Notes: a model not told the origin generated them from the letters alone. 8,998 bases of DNA from Myxococcales bacterium (GCA_021784495.1 JAJXSQ010000068.1:1-8998); one strand, 5' to 3'. Counted from the first letter of the stretch, positions 1 to 6,905 are shown. Program-made: numbers and translations.

Positions 1-236
1 ACGCGGGCGCGGGAGGCGAGCTCGAAGAAGAAGTCGGGCATGAAGCGCCCGTAGCGCCAGGACGCGTCGAGCTCGCCCGCCCCCATGAGCCGCGCCCGGC
101 CGCTGTCCGGGCTGTCGAACTCCACGACCTCGCTCCCCCCGGCGACGAGCGCCGCGCGGAGCCGGTCGACGAGCTGCACGAGGAGCCGGCCGGAGCCGTA
201 GATCCCCTCCACCACCACGAAGGTGCCGCGTCTCAT
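1..236 (-). CDS. Thymidylate-kinase-like P-loop protein with degenerate Walker A (N-terminal part only)
   Basis: The first 78 residues are visible; the rest lies beyond base 1. The opening resembles the start of thymidylate kinases (dTMP + ATP to dTDP): a short basic stretch, a hydrophobic strand, then EGIYGSGR at residues 10-17, where the family usually has EGIDGSGKST. An amphipathic helix (about 18-34) and a second strand (EVVEF, 36-40) follow, as expected for a P-loop kinase. The Walker A lysine is Arg17 and the following Ser/Thr positions are Leu18-Leu19, so normal ATP phosphate and magnesium binding is doubtful. The family's substrate-side motif after strand 2 (usually REPGG-like) is also different here, FDSPDSGR at 40-47. 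The ATG at 236 is preceded by GGAGGAGGGG with 4 nt spacing, an excellent ribosome binding site. It starts 46 nt after the biotin carboxylase stop on the same strand, so co-transcription is likely. The fold is a good guess; enzymatic activity and substrate are unknown. Confidence 0.6.
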   Translation of the reverse strand, partial: MRRGTFVVVEGIYGSGRLLVQLVDRLRAALVAGGSEVVEFDSPDSGRARLMGAGELDASWRYGRFMPDFFFELASRAR

Positions 237-253
237 CGTTCCCCTCCTCCGCG

Positions 254-277
254 TGGCCGGCGCCCGCGGCGCCGCCA
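254..277 (-). other. Intercistronic hairpin between carboxylase and kinase-like gene
   Basis: In the 46-nt gap between the two genes, a 24-nt inverted repeat can form a stem: TGGC pairs with GCCA (4 bp), then one G-G mismatch, then GGCGC-C pairs with G-GCGCC (5 bp) around a 4-nt loop. No T run follows on the minus strand; the next bases are the ribosome binding site of the downstream gene. It is therefore a poor intrinsic terminator. It could be a transcript-stabilising or processing structure that sets the ratio of the two products, or just a consequence of high GC. Confidence 0.35.
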
Positions 278-282
278 GGCCG

Positions 283-3171
283 TCAGATGATCGCCGCCAG
301 CGCCTCGGCGGTCCGGGTCCGCCGCTCCCGCTCGATCGCGCGCGGGTCGACCTCGACGAACTTCTCGTCGGGGGTCACCTTGAAGAGCGGCTGGCCCTTC
401 TGGACGATCGTCCCCTCCCCGCCCTGGATGACGATCCGGTCGATCGTCCCGGCGAAGGTGGCGCGGACGGTGTTGAACATCTTCATGACCTCGACGACGT
501 ACAGGGGCTGCCCCTTCTCGAAGTGCATCCCCTCGTGGACGAAGCGGGGGCGCCCCGGCGCCTCCTGGCCGTAATACATCCCGCCGCAGATCGCCACGAT
601 CTCGTCGGCCTTGGTCGCCGGCGGGGGGACGAGCACCTTCCGCATCCGGGCCTGCAGGTCGGGATCGGTGAGCGCGGCCGGGATGGTGACCTCGAGGTCC
701 GGCTCGACGCGCAGGTCGTAGAAGCGGGTCCGGTCGGCGACCAGGAAGAGGAGGCCGAGGAGCTCGTTCCCGGCCTCGAAGCCGAGGTGGGCGGCGCGGA
801 TCGCCTCCCAGGTCGCGGCGTCGTGGCCGGCGCGGGGCTCCTCGCTCCGGAGGACGGTGTCGAGCTCGCGGAAGTCCTCGGCGGCCAGGCCGAAGGTGGC
901 GCGCAGGCCGGCGTAGAACCGGAGCGCCCGCTGGAGGAGCAGGTGGTCGTGCTCCCAGATCACCTCGGCGGCCGGGGCCCGCGGGTCGTAGGCCATGTTG
1001 AGGTAGGCGTAGGTCTCCTCGAGCACCGCCAGCGGGTTGCGCAGCCAGACCAGGCGCCCCCCCTCCATCCGGTGGTTCGCGCGGTTCAGGCTCAGCCAGC
1101 CGGCGAGCAGGTGGGGATCCTCGAGGAGCCGCTCCATCGGCCGGGTGATCAGGGTCGCCTTCCGGTCGAGCACCTCGGCGGTCGCGCGGGCGAGCGCGGC
1201 GTCCTCCGGCGCCTCGGCGGCGGCGCGGCGCGCGTAGGCGCGCTTCAGCTCGGCGAAGGCGACGGCGAGGTCGAGCCGGTTCGCCTCCTCCTTCAGCTGC
1301 CCGACGAGCGTCAGGTAGGGGACCACGAAGCGGGTGGTCGGCTTGGCGAGGACGCTCTGGCCGAGGAACCAGCTGACGAGGCCGTAGTGGAACTCGAGGT
1401 TGGTGGCGACGTCGAGCCCCCGCAGGCTGGTGGTCCCGAGCACCCGCGCCAGGGCGCGGTAGCTCTCGAGCCGGCTGTCGCCCCGGGTGAGGAGGAGGGC
1501 GATGTTCGAGTCGTAGGCGCCGGCGACCCGGTACCGCATGAACATCCCGGTGTCCGGGTTGGGCAGGCTGATCCCCTGGTCGTCGCGGATCTCCCCCTCC
1601 ACCGGGCGGGACCAGTAGCGGATCACCCCGCCGGCGTGGGGCGAGAGCGACGCGTCGGTCGCGTTGAGGCGGGCCTCGACCGCGGCCCGGAAGCGCGGCA
1701 CCCGCTCCGGCCGCGGCAGCCGGTCCTTGTGGCGGGCGATCAGCGCCATCGCCTCGACGAGCGACTCGACGACGAAGGCGTCCGCCGGATCGGCCGGGTT
1801 CACGAACCGCAGGCCGTAGCAGAGCTCGGTGACCCGGTGCTCCACCTGGATCCGGGTGTTCACCTCCATGAAGTAGTAGCGGTCGCGATCGACGATGCAC
1901 TCGAAGGTCGAGGCCGAGTCGAGGCCCACCGCCTGCCCGAAGCGGGCGGCGTCCTCCTCCATGCGCCGGAGGATGGTGAGGTCGGTGGCCAGCGCCCGCG
2001 CCTCGGCGGCGCGCCCGGCCGCCTCGGCCTCGGCGATCGCGGCCCCCAGCCCCTCCTGCGTCACCGAGACCTCGAGGAGCTTCTGCTCGTGCATCTGCAG
2101 CGAGCAGTCGCGGCCGCCGAGGGCGACGCACCAGCGGCCGTTCCCCACGAGCTGGATCTCGTTGTGGCGGGTCTGCTCGATGTTGAGCTCGACGAGGACG
2201 TTCTTGTTGTCGCCGACGCCGGTCGCCTTCACCTCGGCGAGCACCTCGCGCACCATCGCCGGGGCCTCGGCGGCCGCGGCCTCGATCGCCCGGGCGTCGG
2301 CCTGCGGCTGGGTGAGGAGCGCGCCCCCGAGGATCCGCTGCCCCTTGCCGCCGCCGCCGCCGATCGCCTTGAGGCGCACCCGGCTCGCCGGGTGCTGGCG
2401 GAACATCTCCGCGACCTCGCGCTGGACCTGGGCGCCGAGCTCGTCGACGGTGATCAGGTCGATCCCCTTGGCGTAGGAGGCCATGAGGACGTGGTCGGCG
2501 AGCGCCTCCAGCGGGCGCGCCGGATCGTCGAGCACCGCCGGGTCGCAGGCCAGCCCCTCGGCCCGCGCCAGGGCGGCGAGCCGCTCCCGGGTCCGGTGCT
2601 TGGCGACCAGGGTCCGGGCGGTGACGTCGTTGATGCCCGGGGTGACGCTGACCTTCACCTCGAGCGCCGTCCGCTTGGCCTCGTCCTTCTTCCCGGCGCG
2701 CGCCTGGGTGGTGGAGTTCGGCCCGATGAAGACCAGCCCGGCCCGCTCCAGCGTGGCCACGAACTCCTCGTCCTCGGCCATGAAGCCGTAGCCGGCGAAG
2801 ACCGAGTCGTAGCCGTTGTCGCGGGCGATCTGGACGATCTGCTGCATCCGCTCCACGCGCTCCTCGCGGGTGGCGCCGCTGTAGTCCGGGACCCGGTGGA
2901 CGCGCCCGGTGTCGGTGAGCTGGCGCAGCTCGGGGGCGAGCGCGTTGGGGTAGACGATCGAGTCCTTCTCCGAGAGGAGGATGCCGAAGTGGGTGATCCC
3001 CATCTCGGCGAAGACGTCCATCGCCTCCTTGCGGATCGGGCCGCGGCAGACGATGAGCGGCTTCAGGTCCTCGCAGGCGAAGCTCCGGACCCAGGCCGAC
3101 GGCGAGGCGGCCAGGCGGCGGTCGCGGTGGATGAGCGGGTTGTGGCGGTAGAGGTCGGCGGGAGGGGCCAT
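283..3171 (-). CDS. Acyl-CoA carboxylase, biotin carboxylase-biotin carrier fusion subunit (962 aa)
   Basis: This subunit carboxylates biotin with ATP and bicarbonate and carries the carboxybiotin to a carboxyltransferase, almost certainly the product of the gene just upstream. Domains: biotin carboxylase N-domain (about 35-155, with GYGFMAED at 127-134 and FIGPNS at 148-153); ATP-grasp (about 155-450) with glycine loop KAIGGGGGKGQRI (268-280), HNEIQ (336-340), RDCS (354-357) plus Q363-K364, and EVNTRIQVEH (436-445); C-domain (about 490-600, EARLNA at 499-504, DSNIALL at 554-560). A helix-rich region of about 250 residues without a recognised motif follows, then a biotin carrier domain (about 855-935) with EVMKM, biotinyl Lys897. 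Residues matching the catalytic set of E. coli AccC (Glu424, Glu436, Asn438, Arg440, Arg501) are present. It is much longer than usual bacterial alpha subunits (roughly 590-700 aa), through inserts near 185-265 and 370-415 and the middle region. The ATG at 3171 has GGAG about 9 nt upstream; homology begins just after it although the frame stays open further upstream. Substrate is not predictable; pyruvate carboxylase is unlikely because no HMGL-type domain is present. Confidence 0.93.
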   Translation of the reverse strand: MAPPADLYRHNPLIHRDRRLAASPSAWVRSFACEDLKPLIVCRGPIRKEAMDVFAEMGITHFGILLSEKDSIVYPNALAPELRQLTDTGRVHRVPDYSGATREERVERMQQIVQIARDNGYDSVFAGYGFMAEDEEFVATLERAGLVFIGPNSTTQARAGKKDEAKRTALEVKVSVTPGINDVTARTLVAKHRTRERLAALARAEGLACDPAVLDDPARPLEALADHVLMASYAKGIDLITVDELGAQVQREVAEMFRQHPASRVRLKAIGGGGGKGQRILGGALLTQPQADARAIEAAAAEAPAMVREVLAEVKATGVGDNKNVLVELNIEQTRHNEIQLVGNGRWCVALGGRDCSLQMHEQKLLEVSVTQEGLGAAIAEAEAAGRAAEARALATDLTILRRMEEDAARFGQAVGLDSASTFECIVDRDRYYFMEVNTRIQVEHRVTELCYGLRFVNPADPADAFVVESLVEAMALIARHKDRLPRPERVPRFRAAVEARLNATDASLSPHAGGVIRYWSRPVEGEIRDDQGISLPNPDTGMFMRYRVAGAYDSNIALLLTRGDSRLESYRALARVLGTTSLRGLDVATNLEFHYGLVSWFLGQSVLAKPTTRFVVPYLTLVGQLKEEANRLDLAVAFAELKRAYARRAAAEAPEDAALARATAEVLDRKATLITRPMERLLEDPHLLAGWLSLNRANHRMEGGRLVWLRNPLAVLEETYAYLNMAYDPRAPAAEVIWEHDHLLLQRALRFYAGLRATFGLAAEDFRELDTVLRSEEPRAGHDAATWEAIRAAHLGFEAGNELLGLLFLVADRTRFYDLRVEPDLEVTIPAALTDPDLQARMRKVLVPPPATKADEIVAICGGMYYGQEAPGRPRFVHEGMHFEKGQPLYVVEVMKMFNTVRATFAGTIDRIVIQGGEGTIVQKGQPLFKVTPDEKFVEVDPRAIERERRTRTAEALAAII

Positions 3172-3218
3172 CGTCGAGGTCTCCAGGTGGGGTCCGGCGC
3201 GCGCGGCGGGCGGGCGGG

Positions 3219-4943
3219 TCAGTGGAACTCGCGCTGCGGCCCGGACATGGGCGCGGGTTGGTAGTGGCGCATGAAGAAGGCGAGGTTCTCGCCGAGGACG
3301 CGGCGGAGGTCGGTCGGCATCACCAGCGAGGAGATCGAGCCGAGCGCGAGCCCCTCCCTCGGGTTCATGAGCTCCCGCTCGTACCGCTGGTTGAGCAGCG
3401 CCTCCTGGGCGCGGAGCCACTCGGCGGCCTCCCGCTCCGCGTCGCGCTTCGCCTCGGCCCCCTCCATGCCCGCGGCGGCGCGCGCCTGCGTCCCCTTGCG
3501 CGCCTGGTCGGCGGCCGCGCCCCGGATCTTCCGGAGCTCGTCCTTGTAGACGAACTCCTTCCCGGCCGGCCCCATCACCGCGAGCCGGGTCGTGGGGAGG
3601 GCCAGGACCAGGTCGGCGCCGGTCGGGTAGTTGTTGTAGGAGGCGTAGGCGCCGCCGAAGGCGTTCCGGAGGATGAGGAGGATGCGCGGGGTCCGGACGT
3701 CGACGATGGCGTCGAGCATGGAGCGGCCGGCCTGGACGATGCCGCGCGCCTCCTGCTCCCGGCCGGGGAGGAAGCCGGTGGTGTCCTCCATGAAGATGAT
3801 GGGGATGTTGTAGACGTTGCAGAAGCGGACGAAGCGGGCGATCTTCGCCGCCGAGTCGCAGTCGATCTGGCCGGAGGAGACCGCGCTGTTGTTGGCCACG
3901 AAGCCGACCACGTGGCCGCCGAGCCGGCCGAAGGCGGTCACCACCTCGCGGGCGCGCTCCGGCTGGAGCTCGAAGTAGTCGCCGTAGTCGCAGACCTGCT
4001 GGATGATGATCGAGACGTCGAAGGGCGTGTTGAAGCCGGTCGGCGAGTTGAACGCCTTCTTCAGCAGGGTGTTGATCTCCCAGGTCTTCCGGTCGAGCGG
4101 ATCGCTGGTCGGCTGGAAGGGCGCGGCCTGGGCGTTGTTGTCCGGGATGTAGCCGAGGAGGCGCACCGCCTGGCGGAGCGCGCCGATCTCGTCCTGGACG
4201 GTGAGGTCGGCGACGCCCGAGGCCCCGTGGACCTTCGGCCCGCCGAGCTCCGCCGGGGTGATCTCCTCGCCCAGCACCGACTTCACGACGCCCGGGCCGG
4301 TGAGGCCGAAGAAGGTGTCGGCCGGCTGGATCACGAAGCTCCCCTGGCGCGGGAGGTAGGAGCCGCCGCCGGCGTTGAAGCCGAACATGCACATGATCGA
4401 CGGGACGACGCCGCTGATCCGGCGGAGCGCGGTGAAGGCCTCGGCGTAGCCGTCGAGGCCGCCGACGCCGGCCGGGACGTAGGCGCCGGCGCTGTCGTTC
4501 ATCCCGATGAGCGGGATGCCGCGCTCGCCGGCGAGCCGGAAGAGGCGCGCCAGCTTGGTGCCGTTGGTGGCGTCCATCGAGCCGGCGCGCACCGTGAAGT
4601 CGTGGCCGTAGCAGGCGACGTCGCGATCCCCGACGCGGAGCACCGCCGTCACCAGCGACGCGCCGTCGAGGTTCTTGCCCCAGTTCTGGAAGAGGACGTT
4701 GGGCGGGCGATCGCTCAGGATGCGCATCCGCTCCCAGACCGTCATCCGCTTCTTCGCGTGCTGCTTCTCGATCTGGTCGATGGCCACCGAGCGGGTCGGC
4801 CGGAGGGTGAGCTCGTACCCCTCGCGCATCGCCTCCTCGTATGGGCCGGTGGCGCGGGAGATCTCGCCCGGGATGGTGAACTCGACCTTCTCGGGGGGAT
4901 CGAGCGGGTTGGTGAGGGAGGGGCGGATCGCTCTCGTCGCCAT
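3219..4943 (-). CDS. Acyl-CoA carboxylase carboxyltransferase subunit (574 aa)
   Basis: This protein transfers CO2 from carboxybiotin to an acyl-CoA. It shows the two crotonase-like halves of the carboxyltransferase family. The N-half has NDSAGAY (149-155) and FGFNAGGGSYLP (187-198), the counterparts of DSGGAR and GPCAGGAVY in propionyl-CoA carboxylase beta. The C-half has NNSAVSSGQID (351-361), EDTTGFLPG (386-394) followed by an equivalent of QE-GG-RHGAK, and NAFGGAYAS (427-435). These glycine-rich loops form the oxyanion holes for the acyl-CoA and biotin carbonyls. A charged, Ala-rich segment near 475-525 lengthens the C-terminus. The ATG at 4943 is preceded by GAGGAG with 7 nt spacing; the frame can be extended to a TTG at 5099, but the added 52 residues are low-complexity and have no ribosome binding site. 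It lies 47 nt before the biotin carboxylase-carrier gene, so the two probably form one enzyme. The protein belongs to a branch that also includes glutaconyl-CoA decarboxylase alpha subunits, but no membrane decarboxylase subunit is nearby. A catabolic or biosynthetic acyl-CoA carboxylase is more likely. Confidence 0.92.
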   Translation of the reverse strand: MATRAIRPSLTNPLDPPEKVEFTIPGEISRATGPYEEAMREGYELTLRPTRSVAIDQIEKQHAKKRMTVWERMRILSDRPPNVLFQNWGKNLDGASLVTAVLRVGDRDVACYGHDFTVRAGSMDATNGTKLARLFRLAGERGIPLIGMNDSAGAYVPAGVGGLDGYAEAFTALRRISGVVPSIMCMFGFNAGGGSYLPRQGSFVIQPADTFFGLTGPGVVKSVLGEEITPAELGGPKVHGASGVADLTVQDEIGALRQAVRLLGYIPDNNAQAAPFQPTSDPLDRKTWEINTLLKKAFNSPTGFNTPFDVSIIIQQVCDYGDYFELQPERAREVVTAFGRLGGHVVGFVANNSAVSSGQIDCDSAAKIARFVRFCNVYNIPIIFMEDTTGFLPGREQEARGIVQAGRSMLDAIVDVRTPRILLILRNAFGGAYASYNNYPTGADLVLALPTTRLAVMGPAGKEFVYKDELRKIRGAAADQARKGTQARAAAGMEGAEAKRDAEREAAEWLRAQEALLNQRYERELMNPREGLALGSISSLVMPTDLRRVLGENLAFFMRHYQPAPMSGPQREFH

Positions 4944-5128
4944 GGTCGGGCTCCTCGGTGCGGGTCCTCGAGACCGGATCGCGAACCGGCCACGGCGCCT
5001 CGGACCGGAGATTGCCGGGCCGACTTCTCGAGCGGATTGGTCCACGACCGCGCTCGATTGCACCGCTGCCGATGCAGAACGGAGCCGGCATCCTGACAAG
5101 GCGGCGGCGGCGGCGCAAGGACTTCGCG

Positions 5129-5167
5129 AAAAAGATCGCGACCCTTCGTGACGCGCCCCGTCGAAGG
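5129..5167 (-). terminator. Possible terminator downstream of the glycosyltransferase gene
   Basis: On the minus strand, CCTTCG (5167-5162) can pair with CGAAGG (5148-5143), with a further ACG/CGT pairing inside. A TTTTT run (5133-5129) lies about 10 nt after the stem, itself inside a second small inverted repeat of TCGCGA. The distance between stem and T run is longer than in a textbook terminator, so this is tentative. If real, it separates the glycosyltransferase transcript from the carboxylase genes and calls for a promoter between about 4944 and 5120. Confidence 0.28.
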
Positions 5168-5180
5168 ACGACCGCGCGCG

Positions 5181-6497
5181 TCAATCCGCGCGCGGCGCTG
5201 CGCCGCGCACCGCGTCGACGATCCGGTAGAGCCCGAACTTGGGGAGGCGCATGTACCCGGCCCAGGCCGCCGAGGCGAGCAGCCCGTCGGCGAGCCAGTC
5301 CCCGATCCACTCGGCGGCGAACCGCGGATCGCGCTGCTTCAGCCCGGCGCCGCTCTCCCGCGCCCAGCGTCGATTGTACCGTTCGTGAACACCGACCGGC
5401 GGCGCGCAGATGAGCGGCAGGCCGAGGGCGGCGTAGAAGGTGAGCTCGGAGGGCTTGGTCCACAGGACGTCGGTGCGCGCGAGGAGCGCGTTGAAGGCGT
5501 CGTAGTAGGCCTCGAAGCTCGGCGCCCGGAGGATCTCGATGGCGCCCCCGAGGTGGCCCTCCAGCCCCGCCCCGGCGACGGCGTCGAGGAACCGGGCCTC
5601 CACCTCCGGCCGCACCCCGGCGACCAGCGCCAGCCGGATGCGGCCGGCGTCGAGCATCCGCCGGAAGCCGGGGAGGAAGAGGCGCGCGAGCCCGGCCTGG
5701 GCGCCGGCCCCGCCGACCGCGAAGGTGAGGAGCGGCGGCCGCCCCTCCTCGCCGCGGGAGAGCGCCCCCAGGAAGTGAGCCAGCTCCTCCGGGACCTCGC
5801 GGCGAAACTCGCCGGTCGGGTCGAGCCGGACCAGGCGCGCCGCGAGGTTCGCCTGCAGCACCGGCAGGCCGGGGCCGCCGACGAGCTCGTGCGGGAGGGG
5901 GAAGCCGGTGAAGGTGATCCGCGCCTCGGGGACGCCGTAGGCGAGGAGCCGCCGGGCGGCCCGGCGGGTGGGGACGAGGTACTGGATGCGCGTCCGCTCC
6001 GGCTCGACCGGCACCCAGATCCGGTTCAGGTCACTGTCGGTGACGACGCAGAAGATCCGGTCGTAGCCCGCCCGGTCGGCGGCGATCGCCGGAGAGTAGA
6101 AGGTCGTGAGGAGGGGCGCCCCGCCCCGGCGGAGGGCGGCGAGGAGCCCCTGCCCCAGGTTGCGCCGGATCATCCGCTCCAGGGTCAGCACCCCGCGCGT
6201 CGGGGCCGACAGGTCGCGGTACGGGTGGAGGCGGGGGATGTCGGTGAGCGCGTCGAGGAGCAGCCGCAGCGGCGCGCCGACCACCGGGATCTGCGAGAGG
6301 CGCGAGACCAGCTCGTAGGTGGCCCGGGCCCGCCGCCAGAGCTTCTCCTCGGCCGGGGCGACGATGGGCGCCCGGTCGACCTGGGAGACCGGGACGCCGA
6401 GCGCCCGCGCGAGCGGCGTCGCCGCCCGGAGGTGGCCGTACCCCATGTCGACGGCGACGACCAGCGGCGGTGCGGAGGTCTGGAGGTCGGTCGTCAT
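5181..6497 (-). CDS. GT-B fold glycosyltransferase, MGDG synthase/MurG-like (438 aa)
   Basis: Predicted sugar transferase using a nucleotide-sugar donor, probably acting on a lipid acceptor at the inner face of the membrane. The N-half starts with a strand and the glycine/histidine motif DMGYGHLRAA (17-26), matching the acceptor-side GGGH-type loop of MGDG synthases and MurG. Next come TTFYSPAIA (131-139) and CVVTDSD (150-156), like the VVTD segment of that family. YLVPTRRAARRLLAYGVP (173-190) then TGFPL (197-201) mark the linker between the two Rossmann domains. The C-half has TFAVGGAGAQ (258-267) and the donor-binding TKPSELTFYAALGLPLI (347-363) with PP and HERYN after it (366-375), where relatives have a TKPGG..EAL..G.P motif. 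No signal peptide or clear membrane helix is seen. The ATG at 6497 has only a distant GGAG (about 11-14 nt upstream). It is divergent from the cold shock gene and 237 nt upstream of the carboxyltransferase gene. The acceptor is unknown; diacylglycerol, a polyprenyl lipid or a cell-surface lipid are all possible. Confidence 0.75.
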   Translation of the reverse strand: MTTDLQTSAPPLVVAVDMGYGHLRAATPLARALGVPVSQVDRAPIVAPAEEKLWRRARATYELVSRLSQIPVVGAPLRLLLDALTDIPRLHPYRDLSAPTRGVLTLERMIRRNLGQGLLAALRRGGAPLLTTFYSPAIAADRAGYDRIFCVVTDSDLNRIWVPVEPERTRIQYLVPTRRAARRLLAYGVPEARITFTGFPLPHELVGGPGLPVLQANLAARLVRLDPTGEFRREVPEELAHFLGALSRGEEGRPPLLTFAVGGAGAQAGLARLFLPGFRRMLDAGRIRLALVAGVRPEVEARFLDAVAGAGLEGHLGGAIEILRAPSFEAYYDAFNALLARTDVLWTKPSELTFYAALGLPLICAPPVGVHERYNRRWARESGAGLKQRDPRFAAEWIGDWLADGLLASAAWAGYMRLPKFGLYRIVDAVRGAAPRAD

Positions 6498-6646
6498 CCG
6501 GCGGCGCGCTCCGACCCTACCAGACGGGGGCGCGTTCGATCTTCCGATCCCGATAAAATTCGGATACAGGATCGATCCGTCCAGCGTGAGGCGGCTGGAC
6601 CGACTGTCATACCGGCGGATCGAATCGAAGAAAGAGACGACGCAGA
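6498..6646. promoter_or_regulatory. Divergent promoter region with cold shock leader
   Basis: This 149-bp gap between two divergent genes must hold the start signals for both. It contains one of the few AT-rich patches of the window. On the plus strand TAAAAT (6554-6559) differs from the -10 consensus at one position, though no good -35 box sits 16-18 bp upstream. It lies inside a short inverted repeat (CCGA 6550-6553, TCGG 6560-6563). A perfect 10-bp palindrome, GGATCGATCC, follows at 6569-6578. In the expected leader of the cold shock mRNA, GTCCAGC (6579-6585) can pair with GCTGGAC (6594-6600) across an 8-nt loop. No strong candidate was found for the minus-strand promoter. Confidence 0.4.
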
Positions 6647-6850
6647 ATGGCGACCGGAACCGTGAAGTGGTTCAACGATGCGAAGGGCTTCGGCTTCATC
6701 ACCCAGGACAACGGTGGCGAGGACGTCTTCTGCCACTTCTCGGCCATCCAGGCCGACGGCTTCAAGAGCCTGGCCGAGGGGCAGAAGGTCGAGTTCGACG
6801 TGGTGAAGGGGCCGAAGGGGCTCCAGGCGGCCAACGTCCGGAAGGCGTAG
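6647..6850 (+). CDS. csp: CspA-family cold shock protein (67 aa)
   Basis: A single cold shock domain that fills the whole protein, the normal length for the family. It binds single-stranded RNA and DNA in the cytoplasm and acts as an RNA chaperone that keeps mRNA translatable in the cold or in stationary phase. RNP1 is KGFGFI (13-18) and RNP2 is DVFCHF (26-31), with the usual aromatic surface residues Trp8, Phe9, Phe15, Phe17, Phe28, His30 and Phe31. The start is set by the family N-terminus (MATGTVKWFN). There is no good Shine-Dalgarno sequence, only a purine run at 6628-6637 that ends 9 nt before the ATG. It is the only plus-strand gene in the window and appears to be a single-gene transcript with its own leader and a hairpin terminator. 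Whether it is cold-induced or constitutive cannot be told. Confidence 0.95.
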   Translation: MATGTVKWFNDAKGFGFITQDNGGEDVFCHFSAIQADGFKSLAEGQKVEFDVVKGPKGLQAANVRKA

Positions 6851-6873
6851 GTCCACCGCCGCGCGCCGCACCT

Positions 6874-6905
6874 GGCCCGGCCTTCCGCGAGGGGGGCCGG
6901 GCCTT
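6874..6905 (+). terminator. Hairpin terminator after the cold shock gene
   Basis: GGCCCGGCC (6874-6882) pairs perfectly with GGCCGGGCC (6895-6903). The stem extends inward by two G-U and two G-C pairs to a GCGA tetraloop (6887-6890), giving a 13-bp stem. Only TT follows on the plus strand, so the U run is short. It lies 24 nt after the cold shock stop codon and 24 nt before the stop codon of the converging FKBP gene, and could slow polymerase from both sides. Confidence 0.55.

Noticed and set aside
223..3264. Open frame of about 1,000 codons on the plus strand opposite the biotin carboxylase gene
   Set aside because: Its translation is an Arg/Gly/Glu/Val/Leu-rich low-complexity string with no family resemblance; in such GC-rich DNA the strand opposite a real gene rarely contains stops.
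3219..4943. Sodium-pumping glutaconyl-CoA decarboxylase system
   Set aside because: The carboxyltransferase resembles the alpha subunit of that enzyme, but no membrane beta subunit or small gamma/delta subunit is present and the partner is a biotin carboxylase, which favours an ATP-dependent carboxylase.
3222..5096. Open frame of 624 codons on the plus strand opposite the carboxyltransferase gene
   Set aside because: Same low-complexity composition; the minus strand encodes a complete recognisable protein here.
4944..5099. N-terminal extension of the carboxyltransferase from a TTG at 5099 (52 extra residues)
   Set aside because: No ribosome binding site at the TTG, low-complexity residues, and a very good GAGGAG before the ATG at 4943.
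5071..5099. Possible minus-strand promoter for the carboxylase genes (TTGTCA at 5099-5094, then TGCATC after 17 bp)
   Set aside because: The -35 match is good but the -10 hexamer matches the consensus poorly; too weak to call, although a promoter somewhere in 4944-5120 is plausible.
5101..5115. Short GCG trinucleotide run
   Set aside because: Only five units in GC-rich non-coding DNA; no sign of function.
3172..5463. Upstream in-frame extension of the biotin carboxylase, which would make a 1,726-residue protein
   Set aside because: The extension runs through the carboxyltransferase gene in another frame and has no homology; the ATG at 3171 fits the family N-terminus and has a GGAG upstream.
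5148..6665. Open frame of 505 codons on the plus strand opposite the glycosyltransferase
   Set aside because: Biased composition, no motifs, and it would overlap the start of the well-supported cold shock gene.
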